A stretch of DNA of 64,000 nucleotides, taken from assembly GCF_032854445.1 (NCBI RefSeq), contig NW_027018014.1:1-64000 (forward strand), written 5' to 3'. Below are positions 1 to 8,172 of the stretch, in pieces; position 1 is the stretch's first letter, and each line of letters opens with the position of its first letter. The DNA comes from Liolophura sinensis. Taxonomy: Eukaryota > Mollusca > Polyplacophora > Chitonida > Chitonidae. A model generated the notes under the pieces. The model was given only the letters and a program-made list of their open reading frames with translations, did not search any database and had not been told where the DNA came from. The position numbers and the translations under genes are program-made.

Positions 1-1487
1 CTTCCCCGGGCGAGGGATGATTCAGCTGACAGCCGTGATTGTGGAAATAACACCCGTGGAATTGAAACACAGTAGGCTGTCCGTCGATATAGGCGAACCC
101 GTCTACGGGGAGTTGTCGGTCACCGATCCGCTTCTCGGTGTGGTTTAGTCGGTGACGGATCGATACCCCCAGCTGCTGTGACTCCCAGTCCAGCCATTTT
201 TCAGGCCAGACGGGTGGCCGTGCCGGAGGGAACGAACTTCTCTCCCCCGTCCCGACGGCGCCAACGGATACAATGACCCGCCGGCATAGGTGAGGCCAGG
301 CAAGTTACAGGTATAGCGCGTTGGCATCGAATCCCACGATGCGATGGCAAAGCTTCCCTCCCCGTATAACGGGTCACGCCTCGTTCGTGGTAGCGGTGGA
401 AAATGATGCTCGGCCCACCCACGATGTTTTTCTTGAGGCAATCGTGCATGTCTTTGTCTTTCTCACCGACCAGGGTGAACACGGAGCGTAAATCATGGAA
501 TAAGTAGCGGAGGGTAAGCCCTGGTATGCTAATGCAGTCTTTGAAGACATCCACATGCATGGTTTGGTTAGAACACCGTCATCTTCTCCGCAGCCTCCAT
601 GAAGGGAATCACGTCTAGGTTATTATACCACCGCAGCAAGTCTTTGACGGTCCGCATGGCCGTGCCCTCGCCACACCATCTGTAGGGTCTTGTACTCTGC
701 GTCCGTACACGGCTGGTGGGTGAGATCATTGTCGAAAGCATGCTGCGGTGGCAGGAACGTTTCCTCCAACCGGGCCAGGGAATCTATGTAGCTGTAACAA
801 AATTTCCCTTTGGTCACGCGACAGTCGTAAGCTTTCACCCACTTGTCGTAACTGTAATTCGGAGCCAGGTAATTCCGAATGTCCAGAAATTTCAGCTGCG
901 GTGTGGTGAGGGCCATGTGATTATTGTTCCGCTTAATCACATACTCCAAATCACCGCTCTGGACCAGGTGGGGGTAAAGCTGTTATTTGATTAAGTTCAG
1001 GTCATAGTTACCCGAGTTAAAGCCGAGGACGGGGAGCTGGTCCATATATGTCACGAATCTGTCCCGTACTCGGCGCGTGTAAGACGGTTTCTTCTCGTCG
1101 GGATCGATCCGCATAACGCTCGTGGAGATAAGCGCTACTGATCTCACTGATGGTGTTGAGGTAAGCCATCTTGTCCTCGACGAGTGCCTGGGGATCGTCG
1201 GTGGAGATGAAACACACGGGTTGGTCGTAGTCCGGTACATTAGAGTTGACACTGACACTCATGGGGATCTGTTGAGCCGTTCATTCCGTCGAGCCAGTCG
1301 CCGCGTCGTCCACCGGGTTCACCGGAGCCAAGTACGCCTCAAAGTCTTAACATGCTCGGTACGAGAAGATGCCGTCGTCACCGTCCTGGAGTTCGCTCCC
1401 CATGTCCGCCAACGTTTCGAAAATGGTGGGCCGATTGCGGAAGACACCCCCGTGGTACTTTCGTCGAATGGCGTCGGTGCACGTTTG
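1..1487 (-). pseudogene. Family-B DNA polymerase fragment (Maverick/Polinton/adintovirus type), decayed
   Basis: Read leftward, this stretch encodes pieces of a viral-type, protein-primed family-B DNA polymerase in several frames. Visible landmarks in order are the Exo I region (DFEAYLAP, about 1340-1365), a segment with VPDYDQPVCFIS (about 1225), the Exo II motif FNSGNYDLNLIK (about 985-1020), an Exo III-like stretch LDIRNYLAPNYSYD (about 860-890), VGGPSIIFHRYHE (about 390-430) and palm motif A, FDANALYL (about 310-335). Motifs B and C would lie left of the window. The copy is dead: a TAA sits immediately before the Exo I Asp, Exo II is in another frame from its neighbours, and the frame breaks just after motif A. 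The family assignment rests on motif order and wording known from Polinton-like polymerases. The exact lineage (Maverick, adintovirus or another PolB virus) is uncertain. Confidence 0.82.
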
Positions 1488-1488
1488 A

Positions 1489-1714
1489 AAGCAACCTCCT
1501 GGATCCCTGCCCCTGCCCACGGTGCAATCCAGTAGAAGAAGAAGTGTGGGGTGGTGCGGATAATCAGAAGACCACCACCCCCATTCCATCGCCAAGCTCA
1601 CCAAGCACCGTGGGCAGAGGAGTGGGGCTGGGCCGAGGACGATATGTTAACAACTTAGTGAGACTCGTCACCAGCCGGGGGACGTCCACCCCAGTCAACC
1701 CAGGACTACCCTGA
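1489..1714 (+). pseudogene. Acidic/Pro-rich protein gene, copy A, 5'-truncated
   Basis: This stretch matches the middle and end of the first reading frame of the RING-unit gene (compare 3865-4090 and 6030-6253). It lacks the start codon and acidic N-terminus because of the 955-bp deletion, so it is preceded by antisense polymerase sequence. It ends at the same CCC-TGA stop as copy C. It has no promoter of its own and is not expected to be expressed as this protein. Function unknown. Confidence 0.6.
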
Positions 1715-1838
1715 CCCCTCGGGGGACATAGACTCCCCCTCACACAAACAGTTCTGGAGCGATTTCTCGGACGCAGGAATCCCGAGGGGCGGGGTGTTGG
1801 CCGGGGACTCCCCCGGCGACTCAACATGACACAGAGGC

Positions 1839-2030
1839 GGGTTCGAACCCGGGACGGGGCAGAGAGACAGAAAACAATCAACACATGGAACCAATGGAAC
1901 CAGAGGTCGGGAGTTCAAACCCGGGCCAGGGCAGCAAGGCGGAGAACAGTCAACACATGGAACCAATGGAGCCAGAGCCAGGGAGTTCGAACCCGGGGCA
2001 GGGTAGAGAGGACAGTCCACGCCAACAACA
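1839..2030 (+). repeat. 72-bp tandem repeat, copy A
   Basis: About 2.7 units of 72 bp carry the core GGTTCGAACCC or GAGTTCAAACCC at 1839, 1911 and 1983. Because 72 is 24 codons, the repeat encodes 24-residue repeats (MEPMEP...GSSNPGQG) in one frame and different 24-residue repeats in the other frames. Confidence 0.9.
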
Positions 2031-2417
2031 ACAACCATCACCCCTAGCCCAGGTGTTACCAAAAACACCGGCTAGGGGTGTAGGGGAGGTTGGAGCTCTC
2101 TCCAACAGAAACTATTTAACCGCTGAGGACCGTCAAGAACTGGTGAGGAACATCGAAGACAGATTGAGGGGTCGACCCCACCACCATCAGCATCACCTGG
2201 ACCAGGCGCAGGTGAGGGAATTGCTGCGTCCCCACAGGGTGGAGGGGCAGGCACCGACGGTTTTCCGACACGTGAGTGTCGGATTTGTTACGAGAGACCG
2301 TGTCTCCTACTCTGCGGGCATGCATCGATTTGTCTCACCTGCGCCCGCAGACTCACACCCCAGCGGTGTCCCTTTTGTAATTTGTATGTATTACGTATTG
2401 TTCGTTTGTTTTATTAA
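1885..2417 (+). CDS. RING-finger protein, copy A (two-part reading frame)
   Basis: The upstream frame opens with two 24-residue repeats beginning MEPMEP, then a Gln/Pro-rich stretch and a charged segment NYLTAEDRQELVRNIEDRL. The C3HC4 RING finger lies in another frame at 2277-2378, with the pattern C-x2-C, CGH-x3-C-x2-C and C-x2-C, and stops at 2415-2417. A GT-AG interval of 95 nt (2143-2237, donor GTGAGG, acceptor CCCCACAG) would, if spliced, bring the two frames into register. RING proteins of this type are usually E3 ubiquitin ligases, and large DNA viruses use them to disarm host proteins. That role is an inference here. The gene lacks its promoter and N-terminus. It is followed by A-rich DNA and a histone-type stem-loop. 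Confidence 0.55.
2264..2285. other. Palindrome with loop in orientation GTGA (copy A)
   Basis: CCGACAC and GTGTCGG flank the four bases GTGA. Copy C has the same arms with TCAC, the reverse complement, so the loop has flipped. The change falls on the codon before the first RING cysteine and leaves that cysteine intact. Confidence 0.85.
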
Positions 2418-2553
2418 TTGTATGTAAATCTCGTTTTTAATCGTTTTTATTCGTATTTGTTTGTTAAAAAAGAAAAAAAGAAAAAAAAATGGCAGTTTAA
2501 AAAAGAAAAAAGAAAAAAAAAAAAAAAAGAAAAAAAAAAACAGCATTTCCAAC

Positions 2554-2569
2554 GGCCCTTTTCAGGGCC
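2554..2569 (+). terminator. Histone-type mRNA 3' stem-loop, copy A
   Basis: GGCCCTTTTCAGGGCC matches the metazoan histone 3' processing stem-loop (six-base stem, four-base loop), flanked by CCAAC upstream and AACCAAC downstream. A purine-rich AAGAAAGA lies about 55 nt downstream, farther than the usual histone downstream element. It lies 137 nt after the RING stop codon, past A-rich tracts. Confidence 0.8.
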
Positions 2570-2714
2570 AACCAACTCTTCCCGAAATAGTACTTTCTCA
2601 ATCTAAGCACTAAAAAAAGGAAGAAAGAAGCCCCACACCAGACACAGTCTTCCCATTTTGTAATTGTACTTGTTCTGATATTTTATCCCAAATCCTCAAA
2701 GTCTTCCTAACCTT

Positions 2715-3023
2715 CTACTCCGCGTCGTCCACCGGGTTCACCGGAGCCAAGTACGCCTCAAAGTCGTAACATGCTCGGTACGAGAAGATGCCGTCGTCAC
2801 CGTCCTGGAGTTCGCTCCCCATGTCCGCCAACGTTTCGAAAATGGTGGGTCGATTGCGGAAGACACCCCCGGGGTACTTTCGTCGAATGGCGTCGGTGCA
2901 CGTTTGACCGTGCCGTCGTAACTCCCGCAGTGTCCGAAAACTGTTATGGCACACCTGGCAGGTGAAAGATCGAGCATAACACCCCATGTCTTTGATATAG
3001 CTGAAATGCCGCTGGTACAGGTT
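2715..3023 (-). pseudogene. DNA polymerase N-terminal piece, copy B (zinc finger + Exo I)
   Basis: This is an open stretch read leftward. It begins in-frame upstream of a Met at 2987 with NLYQRHFSYIKD, then a C2HC finger (C-x2-C-x12-H-x3-C, in FTCQVC...RRHGQTC), then YPGGVF and the Exo I motif YDFEAYLAP. The frame runs into the tandem junction at about 2721 and stops. A TGA lies directly upstream of NLYQ at 3024-3026, where polymerase similarity ends. It is a fragment of the same polymerase as 1-1487, but with an intact Exo I codon (TAC where copy A has TAA). No polymerase activity is possible from this piece alone. Confidence 0.78.
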
Positions 3024-3551
3024 TCATTATCACAACTATCATTAAATATATTGAACTAAAACTACTGTTATTTCAATAAGAAATCTAGCGATCTCAGCTG
3101 TGAATAGTAATTTTCAGCAATTAAATGCAGCATGTCTTATTGCATATTATCCAGTAAAGAAGTTTTTTTTATACTTTTCATATACTGTTACAAACATGTA
3201 ACATGAGATAGCTCTTACTGTCTTAAATTAACTTTCAAGAAGCAAAGCGGGTTCAGGAAAGAAAGAAGACATCTAACCATACAATCACCACTTATTCCAT
3301 GATGTATCCTCAGTGGAAAAAAAAAACGTATAAAAAAAATCTATGACACTTATACACGTAGAAATCACAACCACCAGCCGATGTAGGGTAGGTTTGTCAG
3401 TATTAGACATATATACATAGCAGGCGAGCTGAACACAACCCCGGCTGACAACAATGTAGCGTCACGCGCACGGCTCAGCCAGGCGGACGATCCTGTATGA
3501 AACGCGCGGGAGCAAACAAAAAAAAACATAAAGCCCGCTCGCACTAATCAA

Positions 3552-3618
3552 CCAATCAGTGGGCTGATAATTCCTTTTGTCGTGCTTTCACCCAGGCCAG
3601 GGTTGGTAGTATATATAG
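3552..3618 (+). promoter_or_regulatory. CCAAT box + TATA box of the RING-unit gene, copy B
   Basis: CCAAT at 3552-3556 (in AACCAATCAG) and TATATATAG at 3610-3618 lie 80-145 bp upstream of the ATG at 3697. The arrangement is identical in unit C. The region is a textbook RNA polymerase II core promoter, better preserved than the coding frames. Confidence 0.75.
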
Positions 3619-3696
3619 CACAACCGCGGGTTTGAGTTGGTCTGACTGAGCAAAACAACTTCACCCACACAGTATCAGAGTATCTTGTTGTGAGAT

Positions 3697-4422
3697 ATGC
3701 ATCGAAGACACCATGATTTTTTGGGGAGTGCCGGGGATGACGAAAACTGGGCTGACACCACAGATGAAGAAGAAGACGAAGAACCGTGGACGCCGTCACC
3801 CCCGGCCTCCCCAGTGATCATCATTCCTGATACACCTGAAACCAACGTCATTCCGGATACACCAGTAAGAAACCTCCTGGATCCCTGCCCCTGCCCACGG
3901 TGCAATCCAGTAGAAGAAGAAGTGTGGGGTGGTGCGGATAATCAGAAGACCACCACCCCCACCCCATCGCCAAGCTCACCAAGCACCGTGGGCAGAGGAG
4001 TGGGGCTGGGCCGAGGACGATATGTTAACAACTTAGTGAGACTCGTCACCAGCCGGGGGACGTCCACCCCAGTCAACCCAGGACTACCCCGACCCCTCGG
4101 GGGACATAGACTCCCCCTCACAGAAACAGTTCGGGAGCGATTTCTCGGACGCAGGAATCCCGAGGGGCGGGGTGTTGGCCGGGGACTCCCCCGGCGATTC
4201 AACATGACACAGAGGCGGGTTCGAACCCGGGACGGGGCAGAGAGACAGAAAACAATCAACACATGGAACCAATGGAACCAGAGGTCGGGAGTTCAAACCC
4301 GGGCCAGGGCAGCAAGGCGGAGAACAGTCAACACATGGAACCAATGGAGCCAGAGCCAGGGAGTTCGAACCCGGGGCAGGGTAGAGAGGACAGTCCACGC
4401 CAACAACAACCATCACCCCTAG
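3697..4422 (+). CDS. Acidic, Ser/Pro/Arg-rich protein, copy B (241 aa)
   Basis: The ATG lies 79 bp downstream of the TATA box. The first 50 residues are strongly acidic (DDENWADTTDEEEDEE), followed by Pro-rich stretches with two similar PDTPE motifs, a CPCPRC cluster, and a basic Arg/Gly-rich second half carrying two 24-residue repeats (NTWNQW...). Here a CGA codon replaces the TGA that ends copies A and C, so the frame reads through to 4422. The acidic and Pro-rich layout resembles transcription-activator or intrinsically disordered viral regulatory proteins, but there is no recognisable domain and no function can be named. The 72-bp repeat is open in more than one frame, so which frame is authentic here is unclear. 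Confidence 0.55.
   Translation: MHRRHHDFLGSAGDDENWADTTDEEEDEEPWTPSPPASPVIIIPDTPETNVIPDTPVRNLLDPCPCPRCNPVEEEVWGGADNQKTTTPTPSPSSPSTVGRGVGLGRGRYVNNLVRLVTSRGTSTPVNPGLPRPLGGHRLPLTETVRERFLGRRNPEGRGVGRGLPRRFNMTQRRVRTRDGAERQKTINTWNQWNQRSGVQTRARAARRRTVNTWNQWSQSQGVRTRGRVERTVHANNNHHP
4217..4408 (+). repeat. 72-bp tandem repeat, copy B
   Basis: This is the same 2.7-unit array as in copies A and C, with palindromic cores at 4217, 4289 and 4361. Confidence 0.9.
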
Positions 4423-4643
4423 CCCAGGTGTTACCAAAAACACCGGCTAGGGGTGTAGGGGAGGTTGGAGCTCTCTCCAACAGAAACTATTTAACCGCTG
4501 AGGACCGTCAAGAACTGGTGAGGAACATCGAAGACAGATTGAGGGGTCGACCCCACCACCATCAGCATCACCTGGGCCAAGCGCAGGTGAGGGAATTGCT
4601 GCGTCCCCACAGGGTGGAGGGGCAGGCACCGACGGTTTGTTAA
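4263..4643 (+). pseudogene. Repeat/RING protein, copy B, RING deleted
   Basis: This frame starts MEPMEP, as in copies A and C, and carries the 24-residue repeats and the charged NYLTAEDRQELV segment. It ends about 20 codons later because the RING-coding part and its surroundings have been deleted. The candidate intron donor (GTGAGG) and acceptor (CCCCACAG) are both still present. No RING can be produced from this unit. Confidence 0.6.
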
Positions 4644-4714
4644 AAAAGAAAAAAAGAAAAAAAATGGCTGTTTAAAAAAGAAAAAAAAAAGAAAAAAAAA
4701 ACAGCATTTCCAAC

Positions 4715-4730
4715 GGCCCTTTTCAGGGCC
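4715..4730 (+). terminator. Histone-type mRNA 3' stem-loop, copy B
   Basis: This is the same 16-base stem-loop as in copies A and C, with identical CCAAC and AACCAAC flanks. It is retained although the upstream RING has been deleted. Confidence 0.8.
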
Positions 4731-4876
4731 AACCAACTCTTCCCGAAATAGTACTTTCTCAATCTAAGCACTAAAAAAAAGAAAGAAAGAAGCCCCACAC
4801 CAGACACAGTCTTCCCATTTTGTAATTGTACTTGTTCTGATATTTTATGCCAAATCCTCAAAGTCTTCCTAACCTT

Positions 4877-5185
4877 CTACTCCGCGTCGTCCACCGGGTT
4901 CACCGGAGCCAAGAACGCCTCAAAGTCGTAACATGCTCGGTACGAGAAGATGCCGTCGTCACCGTCCTGGAGTTCGCTCCCCATGTCCGCCAACGTTTCG
5001 AAAATGGTGGGTCGATTGCGGAAGACACTCCCGGGGTACTTTCGTCGAATGGCGTCGGTGCACGTTTGACCGTGCCGTCGTAACTCCCGCAGTGTCCGAA
5101 AACTCTTATGGCACACCTGGCAGGTGAAAGATCGAGCATAACACCCCATGTCTTTGATATAGCTGAAATGCCGCTGGTACAGGTT
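4877..5185 (-). pseudogene. DNA polymerase N-terminal piece, copy C
   Basis: Nearly identical to the copy at 2715-3023: NLYQRHFSYIKD, a C2HC finger (here CHKSF for CHNSF), YPGS, and an Exo I motif reading YDFEAFLAP. It stops at the tandem junction at about 4883. The few differences from copy B are single substitutions, so the duplications are fairly recent relative to the decay of the main polymerase fragment. Confidence 0.78.
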
Positions 5186-5715
5186 TCATTATCACAACTA
5201 TCATTAAATATATTGAACTAAAACTACTGTTATTTCAATAAGAAATCTAGCGATCTCAGCTGTGAATAGTAATTTTCAGCAATTAAATGCAGCATGTCTT
5301 ATTGCACATTATCCAGTAAGGAAGTTTTTTTTTATACTTTTCATATACTGTTACAAACATGTAACATGAGATAGCTCTTACTGTCTTAAATTAACTTTCA
5401 AGAAGCAAAGCGGGTTCAGGAAAGAAAGAAGACATCTAAGCATACAATCACCACTTATTCCATGATGTATCCTCAGTGGAAAAAAAAAACGTATAAAAAA
5501 AAATCTATGACACTTATACACGTAGAAATCACAACCACCAGCCGATGTAGGGTAGGTTTGTCAGTATTAGACATATATACATAGCAGGCGAGCTGAACAC
5601 AACCCCGGCTGACAACAATGTAGCGTCACGCGCACGGCTCAGCCAGGCGGACGATCCTGTATGAAACGCGCGGGAGCAAACAAAAAAAAACATAAAGCCC
5701 GCTCGCACTAATCAA

Positions 5716-5782
5716 CCAATCAGTGGGCTGATAATTCCTTTTGTCGTGCTTTCACCCAGGCCAGGGTTGGTAGTATATATAG
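5716..5782 (+). promoter_or_regulatory. CCAAT box + TATA box of the RING-unit gene, copy C
   Basis: CCAAT at 5716-5720 and TATATATAG at 5774-5782 lie upstream of the ATG at 5861, in the same spacing as unit B. Confidence 0.75.
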
Positions 5783-5860
5783 CACAACCGCGGGTTTGAG
5801 TTGGTCTGACTGAGCAAAACAACTTCACCCACACAGTATCAGAGTATCTTGTTGTGAGAT

Positions 5861-6253
5861 ATGCATCGAAGACACCATGATTTTTTGGGGAGTGCCGGGG
5901 ATGACGAAAGCTGGGCTGACACCACAGATGAAGAAGAAGATGAAGAACCGTGGACGCCGTCACCCCCGGCCTCCCCAGTGATCATCATTCCTCATACACC
6001 TGAAACCAACGTCATTCCGGATACACCAGAAAGCAACCTCCTGGATCCCTGCCCCTGCCCACGGTGCAATCCAGTAGAAGAAGAAGTGTGGGGTGGTGCG
6101 GATAATCAGAAGACCACCACCCCCACCCCATCGCCAAGCTCACCAAGCACCGTGGGCAGAGGAGTGGGGCTGGGCCGAGGACGATATGTTAACTTAGTGA
6201 GACTCGTCACCAGCCGGGGGACGTCCACCCCAGTCAACCCAGGACTACCCTGA
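5861..6253 (+). CDS. Acidic/Pro-rich protein, copy C first frame (130 aa)
   Basis: This frame has the same promoter, start and acidic N-terminus as the 241-aa frame in unit B (DDESWADTTDEEEDEE), then PDTPE motifs, CPCPRC and a Gly/Arg stretch, ending at a TGA that copy B lacks. It may be the first exon or first segment of the RING gene. A possible donor TTA|GTGAGA lies at 6197, but I found no acceptor that clearly joins it to the next open frame. Function unknown; composition suggests an intrinsically disordered regulatory region. Confidence 0.5.
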   Translation: MHRRHHDFLGSAGDDESWADTTDEEEDEEPWTPSPPASPVIIIPHTPETNVIPDTPESNLLDPCPCPRCNPVEEEVWGGADNQKTTTPTPSPSSPSTVGRGVGLGRGRYVNLVRLVTSRGTSTPVNPGLP

Positions 6254-6377
6254 CCCCTCGGGGGACATAGACTCCCCCTCACACAAACAGTTCTGGAGCG
6301 ATTTCTCGGACGCAGGAATCCCGAGGGGCGGGGTGTTGGCCGGGGACTCCCCCGGCGACTCAACATGACACAGAGGC

Positions 6378-6569
6378 GGGTTCGAACCCGGGACGGGGCA
6401 GAGAGACAGAAAACAATCAACACATGGAACCAATGGAACCAGAGGTCGGGAGTTCAAACCCGGGCCAGGGCAGCAAGGCGGAGAACAGTCAACACATGGA
6501 ACCAATGGAACCACAGCCAGGGAGTTCGAACCCGGGGCAGGGTAGAGAGGACAGTCCACGCCAACAACA
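6378..6569 (+). repeat. 72-bp tandem repeat, copy C
   Basis: Palindromic cores lie at 6378, 6450 and 6522. The first core, GGGTTCGAACCC, is a perfect 12-bp palindrome that also fits the tRNA B-box consensus GGTTCGANNCC. Confidence 0.9.
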
Positions 6570-6956
6570 ACAACCATCACCCCTAGCCCAGGTGTTACCA
6601 AAAACACCGGCTAGGGGTGTAGGGGAGGTTGGAGCTCTCTCCAACAGAAACTATTTAACCGCTGAGGACCGTCAAGAACTGGTGAGGAACATCGAAGACA
6701 GATTGAGGGGTCGACCCCACCACCATCAGCATCACCTGGACCAGGAGCAGGTGAGGGAATTGCTGCGTCCCCACAGGGTGGAGGGGCAGGCACCGACGGT
6801 TTTCCGACACTCACGTGTCGGATTTGTTACGAGAGACCGTGTCTCCTACTCTGCGGGCATGCATCGATTTGTCTCACCTGCGCCCGCAGACTCACACCCC
6901 AGCGGTGTCCCTTTTGTAATTTGTATGTATTACGTATTGTTCGTTTGTTTTATTAA
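6424..6956 (+). CDS. RING-finger protein, copy C (candidate intron 6682-6776)
   Basis: This frame is open from 6271 with the first in-frame ATG at 6424. It carries two 24-residue repeats, a Gln/Pro stretch and the charged NYLTAEDRQELV segment. The RING lies at 6816-6917 in a different frame: C-x2-C, eight residues, C-x-H-x3-C-x2-C, eight residues, C-x2-C, a complete C3HC4 set resembling IAP-type RINGs. The stop is TAA at 6954-6956. Splicing a 95-nt GT-AG interval (6682-6776) would put both parts in one frame. A shorter 26-nt GT-AG interval (6751-6776) has the same frame effect but is too short for normal splicing. The likely role, ubiquitin-ligase activity for a virus-like element, is inferred only from the fold. 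Confidence 0.6.
6804..6822. other. Palindrome with loop in orientation TCAC (copy C)
   Basis: This is the counterpart of 2264-2285. The arms CCGACAC and GTGTCGG are unchanged and the loop is reverse complemented. Confidence 0.85.
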
Positions 6957-7074
6957 TTGTATGTAAATCTCGTTTTTAATCGTTTTTATTCGTATTTGTT
7001 TGTTAAAAAAGAAAAAAAGAAAAAAAAATGGCTGTTTAAAAAAGAAAAAAGAAAAAAAAAACAGCATTTCCAAC

Positions 7075-7090
7075 GGCCCTTTTCAGGGCC
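7075..7090 (+). terminator. Histone-type mRNA 3' stem-loop, copy C
   Basis: GGCCCTTTTCAGGGCC with the same flanks as copies A and B, about 119 nt after the RING stop codon. Confidence 0.8.
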
Positions 7091-7835
7091 AACCAACTCT
7101 TCCCGAAATAGTACTTTCTCAATCTAAGCACTAAAAAAAAGAAAGAAAGAAGCCCCACACCAGACACAGTCTTCCCATTTTGTAATTGTACTTGTTCTGA
7201 TATTTTATCCCAAATCCTCAAAGTCTTCCTAACCTTCTACTCCGCCTAATTCATACCCAGCCTGAAACAAACAAACCACTGTTTTCTCTATCTATCTATA
7301 TCTACATCCCCTTGTCTTGTGTATATGTATAATACATTGGTGTTACTTAAAACAAACAAAGAAACAAACACACAAAGAAAAAAAGAAAAAAAACGCTATA
7401 CCCCTATACTATACTGTTATACTGTACTCTAGTCTACTACACGCTAGTATATACACATACACCCCACGGTGTGGAAAAAACCCACCAAATTTCTTGTGTA
7501 TATGTATAATGTATTGCTGTTACTTATGTATTTCAATGCAGGCTGGTTGGGAGGTAGGCAGGCAGGTCAGCCGGTGCAGCCAGTGTAGGGCATGCTTGTC
7601 AGTATTAGACATATATACATAGCAGGCGAGCTGAACAAAACCCCGGCTGACAACAATGCGCACAGCTCTGCCAGGCAGAGGATTCTGTATGAAACGCGTG
7701 GGAAAAAAAACATAAAGCCCGCTCGCACTAATCATCCAATCAGTGGGCTGATAACGTGCTTTCGCCCAGGCCCGCTAATGTATAAGGTATTGCTGTAACT
7801 TATGTATTCGCCTGTATGTATACCGTGCTTTCGCC

Positions 7836-8001
7836 CAGGTTGGAGTTTGGTAGACATAGCTACATGTATGTTCTATATACTCGGAAGACGAGTGACCTCA
7901 GGCCTCCAAGATCTCGTTATTATATCTCTTCAATGCACATAGCGATTTGTAAGCAGGTTGGAGTTTGGTAGACATAGCTACATGTATGTTCTATATACTC
8001 G
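7836..8001 (+). repeat. 48-bp direct repeat pair
   Basis: CAGGTTGGAGTTTGGTAGAC and the following 28 bases occur identically at 7836-7883 and 7954-8001, spaced 118 bp start to start. Confidence 0.9.
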
Positions 8002-8172
8002 AAAGAAATGGATCAAAACTGAAGTCAAGCAAACCCCGTATCAGTCTGATGTATACACTCACCTTGTCTACACGGACAACAAACCGGGATTATAATGCTC
8101 TACTGGTTTTGTTACTTCTTTGTGGGTTCTTTCATATAACCGACCCGTTAGTAGGTCACTCAGTTAGTAGGT

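Larger units (their letters stand above)
1302..2720. repeat. Tandem unit A of the PolB/RING cassette (955-bp internal deletion)
   Basis: This is the first of three head-to-tail units, each starting CGCGTCGTCC and ending CTACTC. It starts inside the polymerase remnant. At about 1487 the polymerase sequence jumps straight into the middle of the RING-protein gene, removing roughly 955 bp that contain the polymerase zinc finger, the AT-rich spacer, the promoter and the start codon. It keeps the 72-bp repeats, the RING and the histone-type stem-loop. The junction has about 2 bp of microhomology (GA). Confidence 0.9.
2721..4882. repeat. Tandem unit B of the PolB/RING cassette (RING deleted)
   Basis: The second unit has the polymerase piece, a roughly 670-bp AT-rich spacer with promoter, and the full 5' part of the plus-strand gene. 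At about 4639 ACGGTTT is joined to GTTAAAAAAG, removing about 206 bp that carry the RING in units A and C (compare 2264-2463). The junction has GTTT microhomology. The stem-loop at the end is retained. Confidence 0.9.
4883..7245. repeat. Tandem unit C of the PolB/RING cassette (most complete)
   Basis: The third unit, about 2.36 kb, retains the polymerase piece, spacer, promoter, gene with RING, A-rich tract and stem-loop. It ends at CTCCGC, after which the sequence changes to CTAATTCATACCC. The other units continue at this point into CGTCGTCC, so this marks the right end of the array. Confidence 0.9.

Noticed and set aside
1122-1535. 137-residue plus-strand open frame
   Set aside because: It is antisense to polymerase coding sequence with no domain of its own.
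3024-3696. Shared divergent promoter between the polymerase piece and the RING gene
   Set aside because: The polymerase piece is cut off mid-protein with a TGA directly upstream, so the AT-rich spacer abuts a breakpoint, not a natural polymerase start.
6751-6776. XBP1-like 26-nt unconventional intron
   Set aside because: The length matches but no paired CNGCAG hairpin loops are visible; a nested 95-nt GT-AG interval explains the frame equally well.
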